Below, piece after piece: positions 49,925 to 59,086 of a DNA stretch of 64,000 nt. Positions within the stretch are counted from its first letter, which is position 1; every line of letters begins with the position of its first letter. The DNA is from JAJDUF01 sp965238265 (GTDB taxonomy: Bacteria > Chloroflexota > UBA11872 > UBA12225 > JAJDUF01), in assembly GCA_965238265.1 (NCBI GenBank), contig OZ250185.1, forward strand, positions 3,348,001-3,412,000. The letters run 5' to 3'. The notes beneath the pieces are model-generated. The model was not told the DNA's origin, did no database searches, and saw nothing but the letters and a program-made list of their open reading frames with translations. The position numbers were made by a program, and so were the translations under genes.

Positions 49925-52027
49925 ATGACAACGGAAGCGTTTTCGCTGCGTGACGCTCTCCCCGGTCCGGCGCCAGGCGCTTTCGGCCGGGCGCTGGCCC
50001 CGGGGCCAGGCATTGCCTTTAGTGCCGAGGGAGCACCACCCGACGATGTTATGTCTGGCATGCTGCCACCAGAGGTGACAGCCCTGGATGGCGGTGGCCG
50101 AAAGGCTGTCTACCGCCACCCGCAGCTGCCACTCGAACTCGCTGTGACACACCAACCCCTGAGTGGTACCGGTGCGCTCCGCGTGGCCGCCGCCCTGAAG
50201 AACGTGGGTACACGGCCGATAGCCCATGTGCGCGACCTCCAGAGCCTGAGGCTGGACTTCGATTGGGGAGTGATCGGTGCGCCGACAGTGCGCGGCCTCA
50301 ACGGTGGGGTGAATCACTACTTCTTTCCGCCACAGGCGTATGCGGTCTCTGAGCGCACGGTGCTCGGTTATAACCCACGCGGGGTGAGCCTCGACTCGGG
50401 CTTCCACGGCCGCTCCTCGCAGGGCCACATCCCCTTGTTCCTGGTGAGCGACGAGGCCAACCAGTCCGGCATCTTCGGGGGCCTGGAGTGGTCGGGTGAC
50501 TGGCAGGTGCGGTTCTCTCGCGAGGGCCAGACGGCGTTGATGCGCGGTGGCAGTTGGGGGATTGACCTCACGCTGCGGGAGGGCGAGGAAATCCCCTTTG
50601 CTCCTGTGCTGCTCGGCTTCTACGAGGGGGACCGTGACCAGGGCGCAAACGCGCTGCGCCGCTGCCTGCTGGAGCACTTTGTGCCGCGCCTTGGTGAGGA
50701 GCGGCATCTGCCCCCCACCTACTACCACCAGTTTCACTATTTCACAAACCTCTTCGACGAGGACATCATGCGCGCCCAGGTAGACGTGGCAGCGGAGCTA
50801 GGTCTCGAGTACTTCGAGATCGACGCCGGTTGGTTCGTTGGCATCCGCGACCTCGATCCCTCGTTACCCCCAGGTTCACCGGCGGAAGGCGGCTTCTCGG
50901 CTGGGGTCGGGAACTGGCTGGAGGTGGACCCGGCTGTCTTTCCCTCTGGTCTCCCCGCGTTCGCCGACTACGTGCGTTCCAAGGGGATGCACTTCGGTCT
51001 CTGGTTCGAGCCGGAGCGAGCGTCGCTCACCTCGACGCTGGCCCGCGAGCATCCCGAGTGGGTGCTGCGGATCGAGCCGACCGAGGCCAATCAACACCTG
51101 AAGGCGATGGCCACGCCCGAACAGCGGGCGCCCATGGCCACGCATGGGTTGGTTGACTTTGGAAACCCGGAAGTGATCCAGTGGATGCAAGGGATGTTTA
51201 CGCACATGCTGGAAACCCATGACATCCGCTGGATCCGGTGGGACTTCAACATGGATCCGCGCCTGTACTGGGAAATACGCGATGGGCCTGACCGCCGGGG
51301 GATCAGCCAGATCAGGCACATTGAGGGCTTGTATGCCTTGCTGGACTGGCTGCGGGAACGCTACCCACTGCTGTTTATTGACACCTGCTCGTCGGGTGGG
51401 CGGCGCGCTGATCTGGGCTGCCTGCGCCGGGCGCACTCCTGTTTCAGCAGCGACCATACCCAGGACACAGACATTTCCCGCAACCACCTCTCTGGTGGGA
51501 GCCGCTTTCTGCCGGCCAACTGGCTTGAAATGAACATCCGCCGGCCTTGCCGCGAAGGTAACCCGTGGGGTGCCATCCCCTACGACGAGGCAGACTATCC
51601 TGATAGCGCCTTTCAGGCCCGCTTCGGCGCCACCTTCGGTCTGAGCGACAACCTGGTTCAATGGTCACCGGGACACCGCGAACGAGCGCGAAAGCACTTC
51701 GCGATCTACAAGCAGGTCCGCCATCTGCTGTGGGGTGACTTCTACCCCCTGTTCCCGCTTCCCTCCTCCCTGGATGCCTGGGATGGCTGGCAGTACCACG
51801 ATCCAGCCACGGGTGAGGGGCTGCTTGTCGTCTTCCGGCTGCGGGCCGACGATGGGGTCCGGCGGGTGGTGCTGCGCGGGCTGGGGGATTTACAGCGCTA
51901 TATCTTCACTGACCCTTACAGTGCGGAGCAGTACGCGGCGCACACCGGTGACGAACTGGCTACCCAGGGCCTTCCCATCGCTCTGCCGCGCAATGGCTCG
52001 ACGCTGCTGACCTACCGGCCGGCCTGA
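49925..52027 (+). CDS. Alpha-galactosidase, glycoside hydrolase family 36
   Basis: Retaining alpha-galactosidase of 700 residues. N-terminal beta-sandwich, then a (beta/alpha)8 barrel beginning EYFEIDAGWFVG. Nucleophile Asp440 in IRWDFNMDP; acid/base Asp510 in CFSSDHTQDTD; substrate loops GLWFEPERAS and DTCSSGGRRADLG. C-terminal all-beta domain. No signal peptide, so cytoplasmic. A sugar-binding lipoprotein is encoded convergently downstream, consistent with oligosaccharide use. Confidence 0.9.
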   Translation: MTTEAFSLRDALPGPAPGAFGRALAPGPGIAFSAEGAPPDDVMSGMLPPEVTALDGGGRKAVYRHPQLPLELAVTHQPLSGTGALRVAAALKNVGTRPIAHVRDLQSLRLDFDWGVIGAPTVRGLNGGVNHYFFPPQAYAVSERTVLGYNPRGVSLDSGFHGRSSQGHIPLFLVSDEANQSGIFGGLEWSGDWQVRFSREGQTALMRGGSWGIDLTLREGEEIPFAPVLLGFYEGDRDQGANALRRCLLEHFVPRLGEERHLPPTYYHQFHYFTNLFDEDIMRAQVDVAAELGLEYFEIDAGWFVGIRDLDPSLPPGSPAEGGFSAGVGNWLEVDPAVFPSGLPAFADYVRSKGMHFGLWFEPERASLTSTLAREHPEWVLRIEPTEANQHLKAMATPEQRAPMATHGLVDFGNPEVIQWMQGMFTHMLETHDIRWIRWDFNMDPRLYWEIRDGPDRRGISQIRHIEGLYALLDWLRERYPLLFIDTCSSGGRRADLGCLRRAHSCFSSDHTQDTDISRNHLSGGSRFLPANWLEMNIRRPCREGNPWGAIPYDEADYPDSAFQARFGATFGLSDNLVQWSPGHRERARKHFAIYKQVRHLLWGDFYPLFPLPSSLDAWDGWQYHDPATGEGLLVVFRLRADDGVRRVVLRGLGDLQRYIFTDPYSAEQYAAHTGDELATQGLPIALPRNGSTLLTYRPA

Positions 52028-52372
52028 TCCTGGTCAGCTCCGGCCTGCGGGCTGTGTCACCACCCCCTTCGACAGTCGGCCCGCAGGCGGCTAACGCCCC
52101 GGCTAGCGCAGTGCCGTCGGCCCCTGCTCATCCTGACCGACCTCGGCCGCGCGGTCGTGCTCACCTCCATTCACCACCCGAATAGGCGACCTGTTGAGGC
52201 GAGTCAATGCGTGTTTTGCCAGATCATGGTAGGCATGTGTGTCAGTGAGAGCAGTGAGCCAGGATTGAAGGAGAAAACGCACCGGCCACCACGTCTAGGG
52301 TGGTGGCCGGTGCTCGCAACCTCCGGCTAGAGGGCCTTGAGCGGCTCTTTGTCTCCCGCTCTAGTTCCCGCC
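52028..52372. other. Convergent intergenic gap
   Basis: No gene seen. It separates the alpha-galactosidase from the convergent sugar-binding protein. It contains one strong hairpin (separately listed) and otherwise unremarkable sequence. Confidence 0.5.
52279..52313. terminator. Strong hairpin, probable bidirectional terminator
   Basis: GCACCGGCCACCAC (52279-52292) and GTGGTGGCCGGTGC (52300-52313) form a perfect 14-bp stem with a 7-base loop between convergent genes. A-rich bases precede it (GAAAAC), but there is no clear T-tract on the plus strand. Confidence 0.5.
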
Positions 52373-53875
52373 CTAACGTACCTCCCAGAGTTGCTGGATG
52401 CGGGCCATCATCTCTTTGGGGATGATCTCTTGCCTGAGCACCCCCATCACGCCGGGCCAGAACGCCGCATGCACCTTCGATGGCAGGATCACGTCCAAGG
52501 ACCAGCCGAAGCCCGTTTCCCTCGCGTCATGGATGATCTGGAGCGCCCTGCGCTGGCCTGGCGAGATGTTGTAGTCCTCGATCCGGAACGGCACGGGCGG
52601 AATCTGGAACGTGGTCTCGATCCAGGCCTTCTGCGGCTCGGGGGCGAATAGGAAGTCAAGGAAGGTTACCGCCTCGTCGGGCAACCGACTCTGCGACCAG
52701 ACGCTGTGGCCGCCGCCCGAGCCCCCGGCCAGGTTGGATTCGAGCGGCTGGGTGCCAGTGGGTGAGGGCATCCCGGAGAACTCGAAGGCGAACTCCCCTT
52801 TCGACTCGTTCGCCTGCTGCTGCATCCACCCAACGCTCCAGGTACCGGTAGCCCACATCCCCACTTTGCCCGAGACGAAGGAGGCGCCCATCGGATAGTC
52901 GGGATCGCCCTCATCAGTGGGGTTGGGAGGCAGGTAGCCACGACGCTGCAGGTCCAATATGACCTCAGCCGCCTTGATCGGATCAGCGCTATCCCACCGC
53001 TTGTTGCCGGCGACGATATCATCCACAATCTCCTTGCCGCCGATGGCGGCCAGGGTCAGGCTATAGAGGTGCCCGTAGTTCCAATGCGCTTGCTCCGCAA
53101 TCGGCATGACCTTGGCGTTCAGGAGCGTCTGCGCGGCCGCCATGAGGTCGTCCCACGTCGAGGGAATCTCCAACCCATGCTTCTCGAACACCTTCGCGTT
53201 GTACCAGAAGGCGATGAACTCCATCTCGTGCGGCACGCCGTAGAGCCTTCCGTTGAAGCGCGCCTGTTCCCTCATCCAGCGGTAGATCCGCTTGAGATTG
53301 GGCTTCAGCGCGTAGTGGCGGTCCAGGGCCAGCGGCAGTCCCAGCTCGACCAATCGCGCCTGCTGCCAGGCGGTCACATTGACTGAGTAGACATCCGGTG
53401 CGATGCCGGCAGCAGCAGCAGCGATCAGCACATCATCGTTGCTCTTCCCCTTCGGGCGCGCCGGTCGGCTCCGCGTGAGCTGAATCTCGGGGTGCATATC
53501 CGCGAACAGCGCATCGAGCTTGGTCCACAAGTCTGCGCCGAGACCAACGCTCCCGATGGTTGGCCCGGTCCAGGCCACCAACCTGGACGATGCCCTCTCG
53601 ACCACCTTCTCGACCACCTTCTCGACGACGACCGGCTTCTCGACGGTGACCACCTTCTCCTGCACGACGGTCTGCGACTGTCCCGCCGCCCCGGCCGCAC
53701 CCTTGGCGCCAGCCGCGCCAGCCGCGCCGGCCGCGCCACGCGCACCCTGCGCGCCCGCTGCCCCCGCTGGCCCCTGGACGTAGCGGATTTCCACCTCGCC
53801 ACAGGCTGCGGCCAGAAGCCCGCCGACGACGGCAGCAGCACCTCCGAGATACGTGCGACGAACTACGCGTGCCAT
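52373..53875 (-). CDS. Sugar-binding lipoprotein with collagen-like spacer
   Basis: ABC-type solute-binding protein family 1 (500 residues). Twin-Arg-like start (MARVVRRTYLGG) and lipobox LLAAAC (Cys 25). Residues about 35-66 are a collagen-like Gly-x-y run (QGPAGAAGAQGARGAAG, ten triplets, mostly GAA), followed by a Val/Glu/Lys coiled segment (EKVVTVEKPVVVEKVVEKVVE), then the binding domain with YGVPHEMEFIAFWYNAKVFE and PSTWDDLMAAAQTL. Start at 53875 sets the signal at the N-terminus. The permease genes are not in the window. Confidence 0.88.
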   Translation of the reverse strand: MARVVRRTYLGGAAAVVGGLLAAACGEVEIRYVQGPAGAAGAQGARGAAGAAGAAGAKGAAGAAGQSQTVVQEKVVTVEKPVVVEKVVEKVVERASSRLVAWTGPTIGSVGLGADLWTKLDALFADMHPEIQLTRSRPARPKGKSNDDVLIAAAAAGIAPDVYSVNVTAWQQARLVELGLPLALDRHYALKPNLKRIYRWMREQARFNGRLYGVPHEMEFIAFWYNAKVFEKHGLEIPSTWDDLMAAAQTLLNAKVMPIAEQAHWNYGHLYSLTLAAIGGKEIVDDIVAGNKRWDSADPIKAAEVILDLQRRGYLPPNPTDEGDPDYPMGASFVSGKVGMWATGTWSVGWMQQQANESKGEFAFEFSGMPSPTGTQPLESNLAGGSGGGHSVWSQSRLPDEAVTFLDFLFAPEPQKAWIETTFQIPPVPFRIEDYNISPGQRRALQIIHDARETGFGWSLDVILPSKVHAAFWPGVMGVLRQEIIPKEMMARIQQLWEVR

Positions 53876-54136
53876 CAGGAGACCCTCCTCTGCTCGCCCG
53901 TGGGGGGTAAGCCATGAGCGGCTCACCACGTGGACGGCGCCCGGCGAGCCTTCAGGCGCATTGCACCCTCATCTTCCTTTCATGCTGGTGAGGACTGATG
54001 AGGACGCCGCCAGTGTACATAATCGGGGGGGGGTGAGTCAAGAGTATTCGATATACGGTATTTGATATACGATATTCTCGACACGCGCCGGTGTGTAGGA
54101 TTGCGGCCTTGCAACTCCAAGTAGAGGTGGAGGCCC

Positions 54137-54310
54137 ATGGCTCAACGGGTGTATCGTCACGACCTGCGCTGCCCCCACTGCGGTTCCAACCGGCTGTCCA
54201 TGAAGCTGCTGCCGGCACCCTTGCCAAACGCGGTGGCCTCTTGCTGCCGCTGCGCCCGGACGATGACCCAGATCGGTATTGCTGGATGCGTTGCCAAAGT
54301 GGACGTCTGA
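54137..54310 (+). CDS. Small zinc-ribbon protein
   Basis: 57 residues beginning MAQRVYRHDLRCPHCGSNRLSM, with CPHC and a later CCRC pair that would bind one zinc. The layout (DLRCPHCGSNRLS...) recalls N-terminal zinc fingers of some transposases and DNA-binding proteins, but no transposase follows. The next gene begins 68 bp downstream on the same strand. Confidence 0.5.
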   Translation: MAQRVYRHDLRCPHCGSNRLSMKLLPAPLPNAVASCCRCARTMTQIGIAGCVAKVDV

Positions 54311-54378
54311 CCAGGCTGGTGGCACTATCACGGCGGGCGGCGGGAGCCGCGGCAGCCGCCTGGAAAGAAGATGAGACG

Positions 54379-54987
54379 ATGCGACTGATCTTGGTCGGGT
54401 GCGAGTACGCGGGCAAGACCACGCTGGCAGATGCCCTGCATGCCTGGGGCCAGGAGCGGGGGCGGCGCTTCCATATGGACGATCATTTCACCATTCCCGA
54501 TGAGCTGCACGGCACGGAGGAGCAAGAGGCCATGCTGGCTCTGCCCGCAGCCATCAAAGAACGCTTCCAGCGGTTTCAGGTCCAGTACCATGTGCATGTG
54601 CTGGATATTAACGATGACATTATCCTGGTTGGGTTCCATATCGAAGAGGTCATCTATGGTCCCCGCTACTATTATCCTGGCCTGAAGGTGACCTATCCTC
54701 GTCTGATTGAGAGGCAATTGCCGACCGATGCCATCCTGGTGTTACTTACGGCTCGTCCCGATGTGATCCGGGAGCGGATGGCGGCGGCGCCGCATCGCCA
54801 TCCAGTAGTGCAGCCGGCCGATGTCGAGGAGGTGCAGCAACAGTTTGAGGCGGAGTTCGCCGCGTCGTGGATTCGCCGTAAAGTGCGGTTGGATGCCTCC
54901 GAACTTGCACCCGACCAGATCCTGGATCGCTTCCTGGCAGTCGTGCGCCCTCAGTTGGATGTCCGCGACCTGCTGCTCCTGTCGTAG
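54379..54987 (+). CDS. P-loop NTPase/kinase-like protein
   Basis: 202 residues. A Walker A GCEYAGKTTLADAL opens the protein, followed by an acidic FHMDDHF segment, AILVLLTARPDVIRERM and a LID-like stretch with several Arg/His (AAAPHRHPVV). This is the architecture of small nucleotide or metabolite kinases. The ATG at 54379 directly precedes the P-loop strand (MRLILVGC); the much longer open frame upstream overlaps the zinc-ribbon gene in another frame. Substrate unknown. Confidence 0.7.
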   Translation: MRLILVGCEYAGKTTLADALHAWGQERGRRFHMDDHFTIPDELHGTEEQEAMLALPAAIKERFQRFQVQYHVHVLDINDDIILVGFHIEEVIYGPRYYYPGLKVTYPRLIERQLPTDAILVLLTARPDVIRERMAAAPHRHPVVQPADVEEVQQQFEAEFAASWIRRKVRLDASELAPDQILDRFLAVVRPQLDVRDLLLLS

Positions 54988-55126
54988 ATGAAGCCGCCAA
55001 TGCACGCTTGACCGTGCCTACCACCAGCCGCAATAGATCGTCAGTGATCGTTTCCCATCCATTCCTGGAGGGGAGGACCCCCTTCACTTCCTTATGGATG
55101 GTGTATCGGACGGCCGGAAGAAGACG

Positions 55127-55164
55127 CTGAAGTAGGGACCCAGCATGCTGGGTCCCTACTTCAG
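55127..55164. repeat. Perfect 38-bp palindrome
   Basis: CTGAAGTAGGGACCCAGCA followed immediately by its exact reverse complement, with no loop. It sits at the point where the DUF1848 reading frame begins and where that gene's usual N-terminal third is missing. Confidence 0.9.
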
Positions 55165-55852
55165 GGTGAGGCGTTCGAGCACCTTCGGATTGACGACGGA
55201 GCGGGCCGCCACCCACATGCAGCGCCTAGCAGCGCAATATGGCCCCCGCGCGGCCGTGTGGCGCTACGATCCGATCCTCTTCACCTCCCTGACGCCGCCG
55301 GATTTCCACCGGCGGACGTTCGCCCGCTTGGCGGGAGCACTCGAAGGAGCCACCGATGAGGTCGTCGTCTCCTTCGCGCACCTCTACCGCAAGACGCAGC
55401 GCAACCTGGACCGCGCTGCCGCCCGGTCCGGCTTCGTCTGGGACGATCCGGACGCCGACCTGAAGCGCACGCTGGCCGCCGAGCTGGCGCAGGTGGCGCG
55501 GGCACACGGCATCCACACGAACGGCGTGCAGCTCACGCTCTGCGCGCAGCGCACGTTGCTGGCACCGGGCGTGGCCGAGGCGCGCTGCGTTGACGCCGCG
55601 CGGCTGGCCGCCGTCGCCGGCCGGCCCATCGCTGCTCGGCTGAAGGGTAACCGCCCCGATTGTCTGTGCGATCAGTCCCGGGACATCGGCGCCTATGACA
55701 CCTGCCCGCACGGTTGCGTCTATTGTTATGCTGTGCAAAACCGAGCCGTGGCACGGCGGCGCTATGCCGCACATGACCCCGAGGGCGAGTTCTTGTTCAG
55801 TCCCCGGCACTCCGCACTCGGCGCTGCGGCACAGCAGGCGCCACAGGAGTAG
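55145..55852 (+). pseudogene. DUF1848 gene lacking its 5' third
   Basis: DUF1848 proteins are about 300 residues and start with an SRRTDIPAFY-like region. Here homology starts abruptly with QYGPRAAVWRYDPILFTSL and continues through DEVVVSFAHLYRKTQRNL to the C-terminal cysteine motif CLCDQSRDIGAYDTCPHGCVYCYA. About 100 N-terminal residues are absent, replaced at a perfect palindrome. Family function is unknown; the CPHGCVYC motif resembles radical-SAM cysteines. The truncation makes it a probable pseudogene. Confidence 0.75.
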
Positions 55853-55856
55853 TCAG

Positions 55857-57321
55857 ATGCGTGAGCGACGTGTCGTCATCGTCGTATGGGATGGCCTGCG
55901 GCCCGACCTAGTTGTCCCGGAGGTGACTCCCACCCTCACCGCAATAGCCGAGCGCGGCGCCTGGGTCCGCAACAGCTACTGTGCCTACCCCAGTGAGACG
56001 CGAGTCAACGCGACATCGTTGGCGACCGGCTGCTATCGGCTGCTATCCGGGGCAGCACGGCATCGTCGGGAATAAACTGTACGTACCTGAGGTTGACCCG
56101 CACGGCGCCGTCGTGACCGGCGACGCCGCGACGCTCACGGCCATTGCCCAGCGCGATCCGCCGCTCGTCGCCGTCCCCTGCCTGGGTGATTGCCTCGTCG
56201 AGGCCGGCAAATCCGTTGTTGTCGTGAGCAGCGGGTCTCCCGGTTCAGCCTGGTTGAGCAATCCCCGTCCCCAGGACCACCTCTACAACCGAGCGCTGGT
56301 GCGACCGGCCGAGGCCCAAGCTATCGTGACACAGCGCTGGGAAGTGCCACCGGATTCGTACCCGGCGACCGACCGGCTCGACTGGCAAGCGCGGGTCTGC
56401 ACCGAGCACGTCTGGCCAACCTTGCAACCCGACGTGACGGTCTGCTGGCTGACCGACCCGGACCATACGCAGCATCGCTTCGGCTTGGGCGCTCCACAAT
56501 CGCGCAATGCCCTCCGGGGCTGCGATGCTCTCTTCAGCCGACTGCTGGCGTCGCTGGACCGGCTCGGCTGGCGGGACGACACCAACGTCATCGTCACATC
56601 CGACCACGGCTTCACCACGCGCCGGCCGCGGCACGAGACAGACCCCGTGCAGGCGCTCATCACCGCCGGACTCAAAGCGGCGTCCGAATCCGATGATGTG
56701 ATCGTCAGCGGCGGGGCCATCTATCTGACGAGCGAGTCCACCGACCGAGCAGCAGCTATCGTCCAAGCCTTGCAGGACCACCCCGCGGTCGGTGCCATCT
56801 TTGCTGCCGATGATGGCCCGGCAGCCGGGCGGCCCGGTACTATGCCCCTCTCGGTAGCGTGGGGCGGTCGCCTGCACCGTCGTCGTCCTGACATTCAGTT
56901 CTCACCCGTGTGGTGGGACGACACGAACGAGTATGGTGTGCCCGGCTACGCTGCCGGTCCGGCCGGAGCAGGTCATGGCTCGACCTCGCCGCGTGACCTG
57001 CGTAATACCCTCATCCTGGCCGGCCCAGACGTGCGTAGCGGGACAACGAGCGATGTCCCGGCCGGGCTGATTGACGTTGCGCCAACGGCTCTCGCCATGC
57101 TGGGCTTGCCGGTGCCGGCTACGATGGATGGTCGGGTCCTGACCGAGGCGCTTCGGCCCGGAGTGGTCGGAGGGGAAACCGGGCCAACACCGGAGCCGCA
57201 GTCCGAGACTGCCAGCGCGTCAGTCTCGATGACCACAGGCGGTAGCTATCGGCAGTGGCTGCGTCGCGTGCGTGTCGGCAAGACCTGGTACCTCACAGCC
57301 GCCGGCACCGAGCGCAACTAA
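55857..57321 (+). pseudogene. AlkP-superfamily phosphodiesterase/nucleotide pyrophosphatase with 10-bp tandem duplication
   Basis: Type I phosphodiesterase family. N-terminal metal Asp in VVWDGLRPDLV; nucleophile region YPSETRVNATSLATGCY; then, in another frame, PGQHGIVGNKLYVPEVD, TDPDHTQHRFG and VTSDHGFTTRR with metal ligands. The break is caused by CGGCTGCTAT repeated twice in tandem (56027-56036 and 56037-56046); removing one copy restores 484 residues. The ATG overlaps nothing but lies 4 bp after the DUF1848 stop. Likely inactive unless the duplication is a sequence error. Confidence 0.85.
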
Positions 57322-57348
57322 GAGCAGGCTCAACGAAGCTGCACCGTT

Positions 57349-57421
57349 CACCCCCCGGCCCCCTCTCCACCGCCAAGCGATAGAGAGGGGGAGGCCGCCG
57401 GCGACAGGCGTAGGTGAGGCG
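57349..57421. repeat. Extended GGCCCC-hairpin repeat
   Basis: Same 75-bp unit as at 29494-29568, with inner loop ACCGCCAAGCGATAG and the trailing GACAGGCGTAGGTGAGG. Confidence 0.7.
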
Positions 57422-57537
57422 GCCAGGGCGCGCGTAGGGACGCACTGCTCGGCACGGCGCAATTCCGCCCACCGGTCTCAACATGGTATGGTGGAGCTAC
57501 CTGTCGGTACGTTGCCTCGACTCAGGAGGACCGCACT

Positions 57538-58167
57538 ATGGCTGTGATCCTTACGGCGCCGCCAGCGCCCGCAGTACAGGCCCCGCTCACCCCGGACGAC
57601 CTGCTCGCGCTCGAAGCCGAGCACGGCGCCAGGTACGAACTGGTCAACGGTGCCTTGCAGGATCGGAGTGAGCTGCAGGGGGAAGGAATGCCGAGTGCAG
57701 AGCATGGAGCGGCCAGCGCCCGCATCGTCAGTGAGCTGGATGCGCATGTGCGAGCCGGCAATTTGGGCGTAGTGCTGGTCGAGTGCGGCTTTGTCCTATC
57801 GGACGATCCGTCTACAGTGCGCATTCCTGATGTCTCATTCGTAGCCAGGGAGCACACGTCTGGGGATGGTCTGCCCAGAGGCTACTTTCTCGGTGGCCCC
57901 GATCTGGCCGTCGAAGTGGTGTCGCCCAGCGACAAGGCCGGTGAACTGGTTCTGAAGACCACCGACTACCTCACGGCCGGCACGCAGCAGGTGTGGATCG
58001 TGGAGCCGAACACGCGCACGGTAGCCGTCTACAAGCCGGGCGGTGCGGCCCGAGTATACGGTGCTGACGATACACTCGACGGGGGAGACCTGCTGCCCGG
58101 CCTCGCCCTCCCCGTCAGCGAGCTGTTCGAGTATGGCGTGGCAGTTCCTGATACCAGCTCGTTTTGA
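57538..58167 (+). CDS. Uma2-family putative endonuclease (tandem copy 1)
   Basis: 209 residues. PD-(D/E)XK-like core: RIPDVSFVAREH, GGPDLAVEVVSPSDKAGELVLKTTDYLTAG, TQQVWIVEPNTRTVAVYKPG. The first 30 residues (LTAPPAPAVQAPLTPDDLLA) and the C-terminal half are nearly the same as in the next gene, while the middle differs. ATG with GGAGGACC upstream. Role unknown. Confidence 0.88.
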   Translation: MAVILTAPPAPAVQAPLTPDDLLALEAEHGARYELVNGALQDRSELQGEGMPSAEHGAASARIVSELDAHVRAGNLGVVLVECGFVLSDDPSTVRIPDVSFVAREHTSGDGLPRGYFLGGPDLAVEVVSPSDKAGELVLKTTDYLTAGTQQVWIVEPNTRTVAVYKPGGAARVYGADDTLDGGDLLPGLALPVSELFEYGVAVPDTSSF

Positions 58168-58192
58168 ATACGCTGCAAAACGGTCAATGCGC

Positions 58193-58220
58193 CGTCATTC
58201 CGGAGACAGCCGGAATCCAG
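58193..58220. repeat. REP-like palindrome between the two Uma2 genes
   Basis: GTCATTCCGGAGACAGCCGGAATCCAG, a diverged member with partly mismatched stem. Confidence 0.5.
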
Positions 58221-58257
58221 ATGGATCATAGACGGCAGCAGCACTGCTACTTGGTAT

Positions 58258-58289
58258 CAGGTGCGTGAGCGGCGTGTCGTCAGCGCCGT
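58258..58289 (+). repeat. Orphan copy of the phosphodiesterase gene start
   Basis: Matches 55855-55886 (first ten codons of the upstream phosphodiesterase gene) at about 28 of 32 positions, with GTG in place of ATG. No gene body follows; the next Uma2 leader begins within 40 bp. Confidence 0.6.
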
Positions 58290-58381
58290 TCGGCGTCATC
58301 CCAACGGCTAGCCCCAACGTGGTATGGTGAAGCTACCTGCCGGTACGTTGCCTCGACTCAGAAGGCCAGGAGGACCGCACC

Positions 58382-58990
58382 ATGGCTGCGACCCTTACCG
58401 CGCCGCCAGCGCCCGCAGTACAGGCCCCGCTCACCCCGGACGACCTGCTCGCGCTCGAAGCTGAACACGGTGCCAGCTATGAGTTGGTCAACGGCGAGTT
58501 AAAGGAGCGAGGGATGCCGAATCCAGAGCATGCACTTATCGGAGGGAGAATATCCTTGCGACTTGGCTCGCATATCGAAGGCACTGACCGCGGTGTGATC
58601 TTATTGGACTGTAGCTTCACTCTTCAAGATGATCCAGCGAGGATACGCATCCCTGACATTTCCTTCATAGCAACTGCACATATACCTGAAGGAGGGTTCC
58701 GCTCCAGCTCCATTCGCGGCGCACCCGATCTAGCCGTCGAGGTCGTCTCGCCGAGCGATAAGGCCAGTGAGCTAGCGGTGAAGATCGCCGACTACCTCGC
58801 TGCCGGTACGCAGCAGGTGTGGGTGGTAGAGCCGAATACGCGCACGGTGGCCGTCTACCGGCCGGGCGGTGCGGCACGAGTCTACAGCGTTGACGATACC
58901 CTCGACGGGGGCGACCTGCTGCCCGGTCTCGCCCTCCCCGTGGGTGATCTGTTCGAGTATGGCGTGGCGACTACATCCCGTGCAGAGTAG
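58382..58990 (+). CDS. Uma2-family putative endonuclease (tandem copy 2)
   Basis: 202 residues; paralogue of the preceding gene, sharing its leader DNA (GGTATGGTGA-AGCTACCTG region before the start), N-terminus and C-terminal half (GAPDLAVEVVSPSDKASELAVKIADYLAAG, QQVWVVEPNTRTVAVYRPG). The central segment (about residues 38-110) is much more diverged, suggesting recombination or different selection there. Confidence 0.88.
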   Translation: MAATLTAPPAPAVQAPLTPDDLLALEAEHGASYELVNGELKERGMPNPEHALIGGRISLRLGSHIEGTDRGVILLDCSFTLQDDPARIRIPDISFIATAHIPEGGFRSSSIRGAPDLAVEVVSPSDKASELAVKIADYLAAGTQQVWVVEPNTRTVAVYRPGGAARVYSVDDTLDGGDLLPGLALPVGDLFEYGVATTSRAE

Positions 58991-59086
58991 TAGCGCGCAC
59001 TCACCACCGGCGGCTCCCTACGGACGCTGCGTGCTGGGCGGCATCGCTGCGTCGGAGTGAACGGACCGTTGAGAGAACGACCACCC

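Noticed and set aside
54091..54378. Longer reading frame for the P-loop protein starting at 54091
   Set aside because: The upstream 96 codons are the off-frame of the zinc-ribbon gene and lack conservation; the P-loop strand starts immediately at the later ATG.
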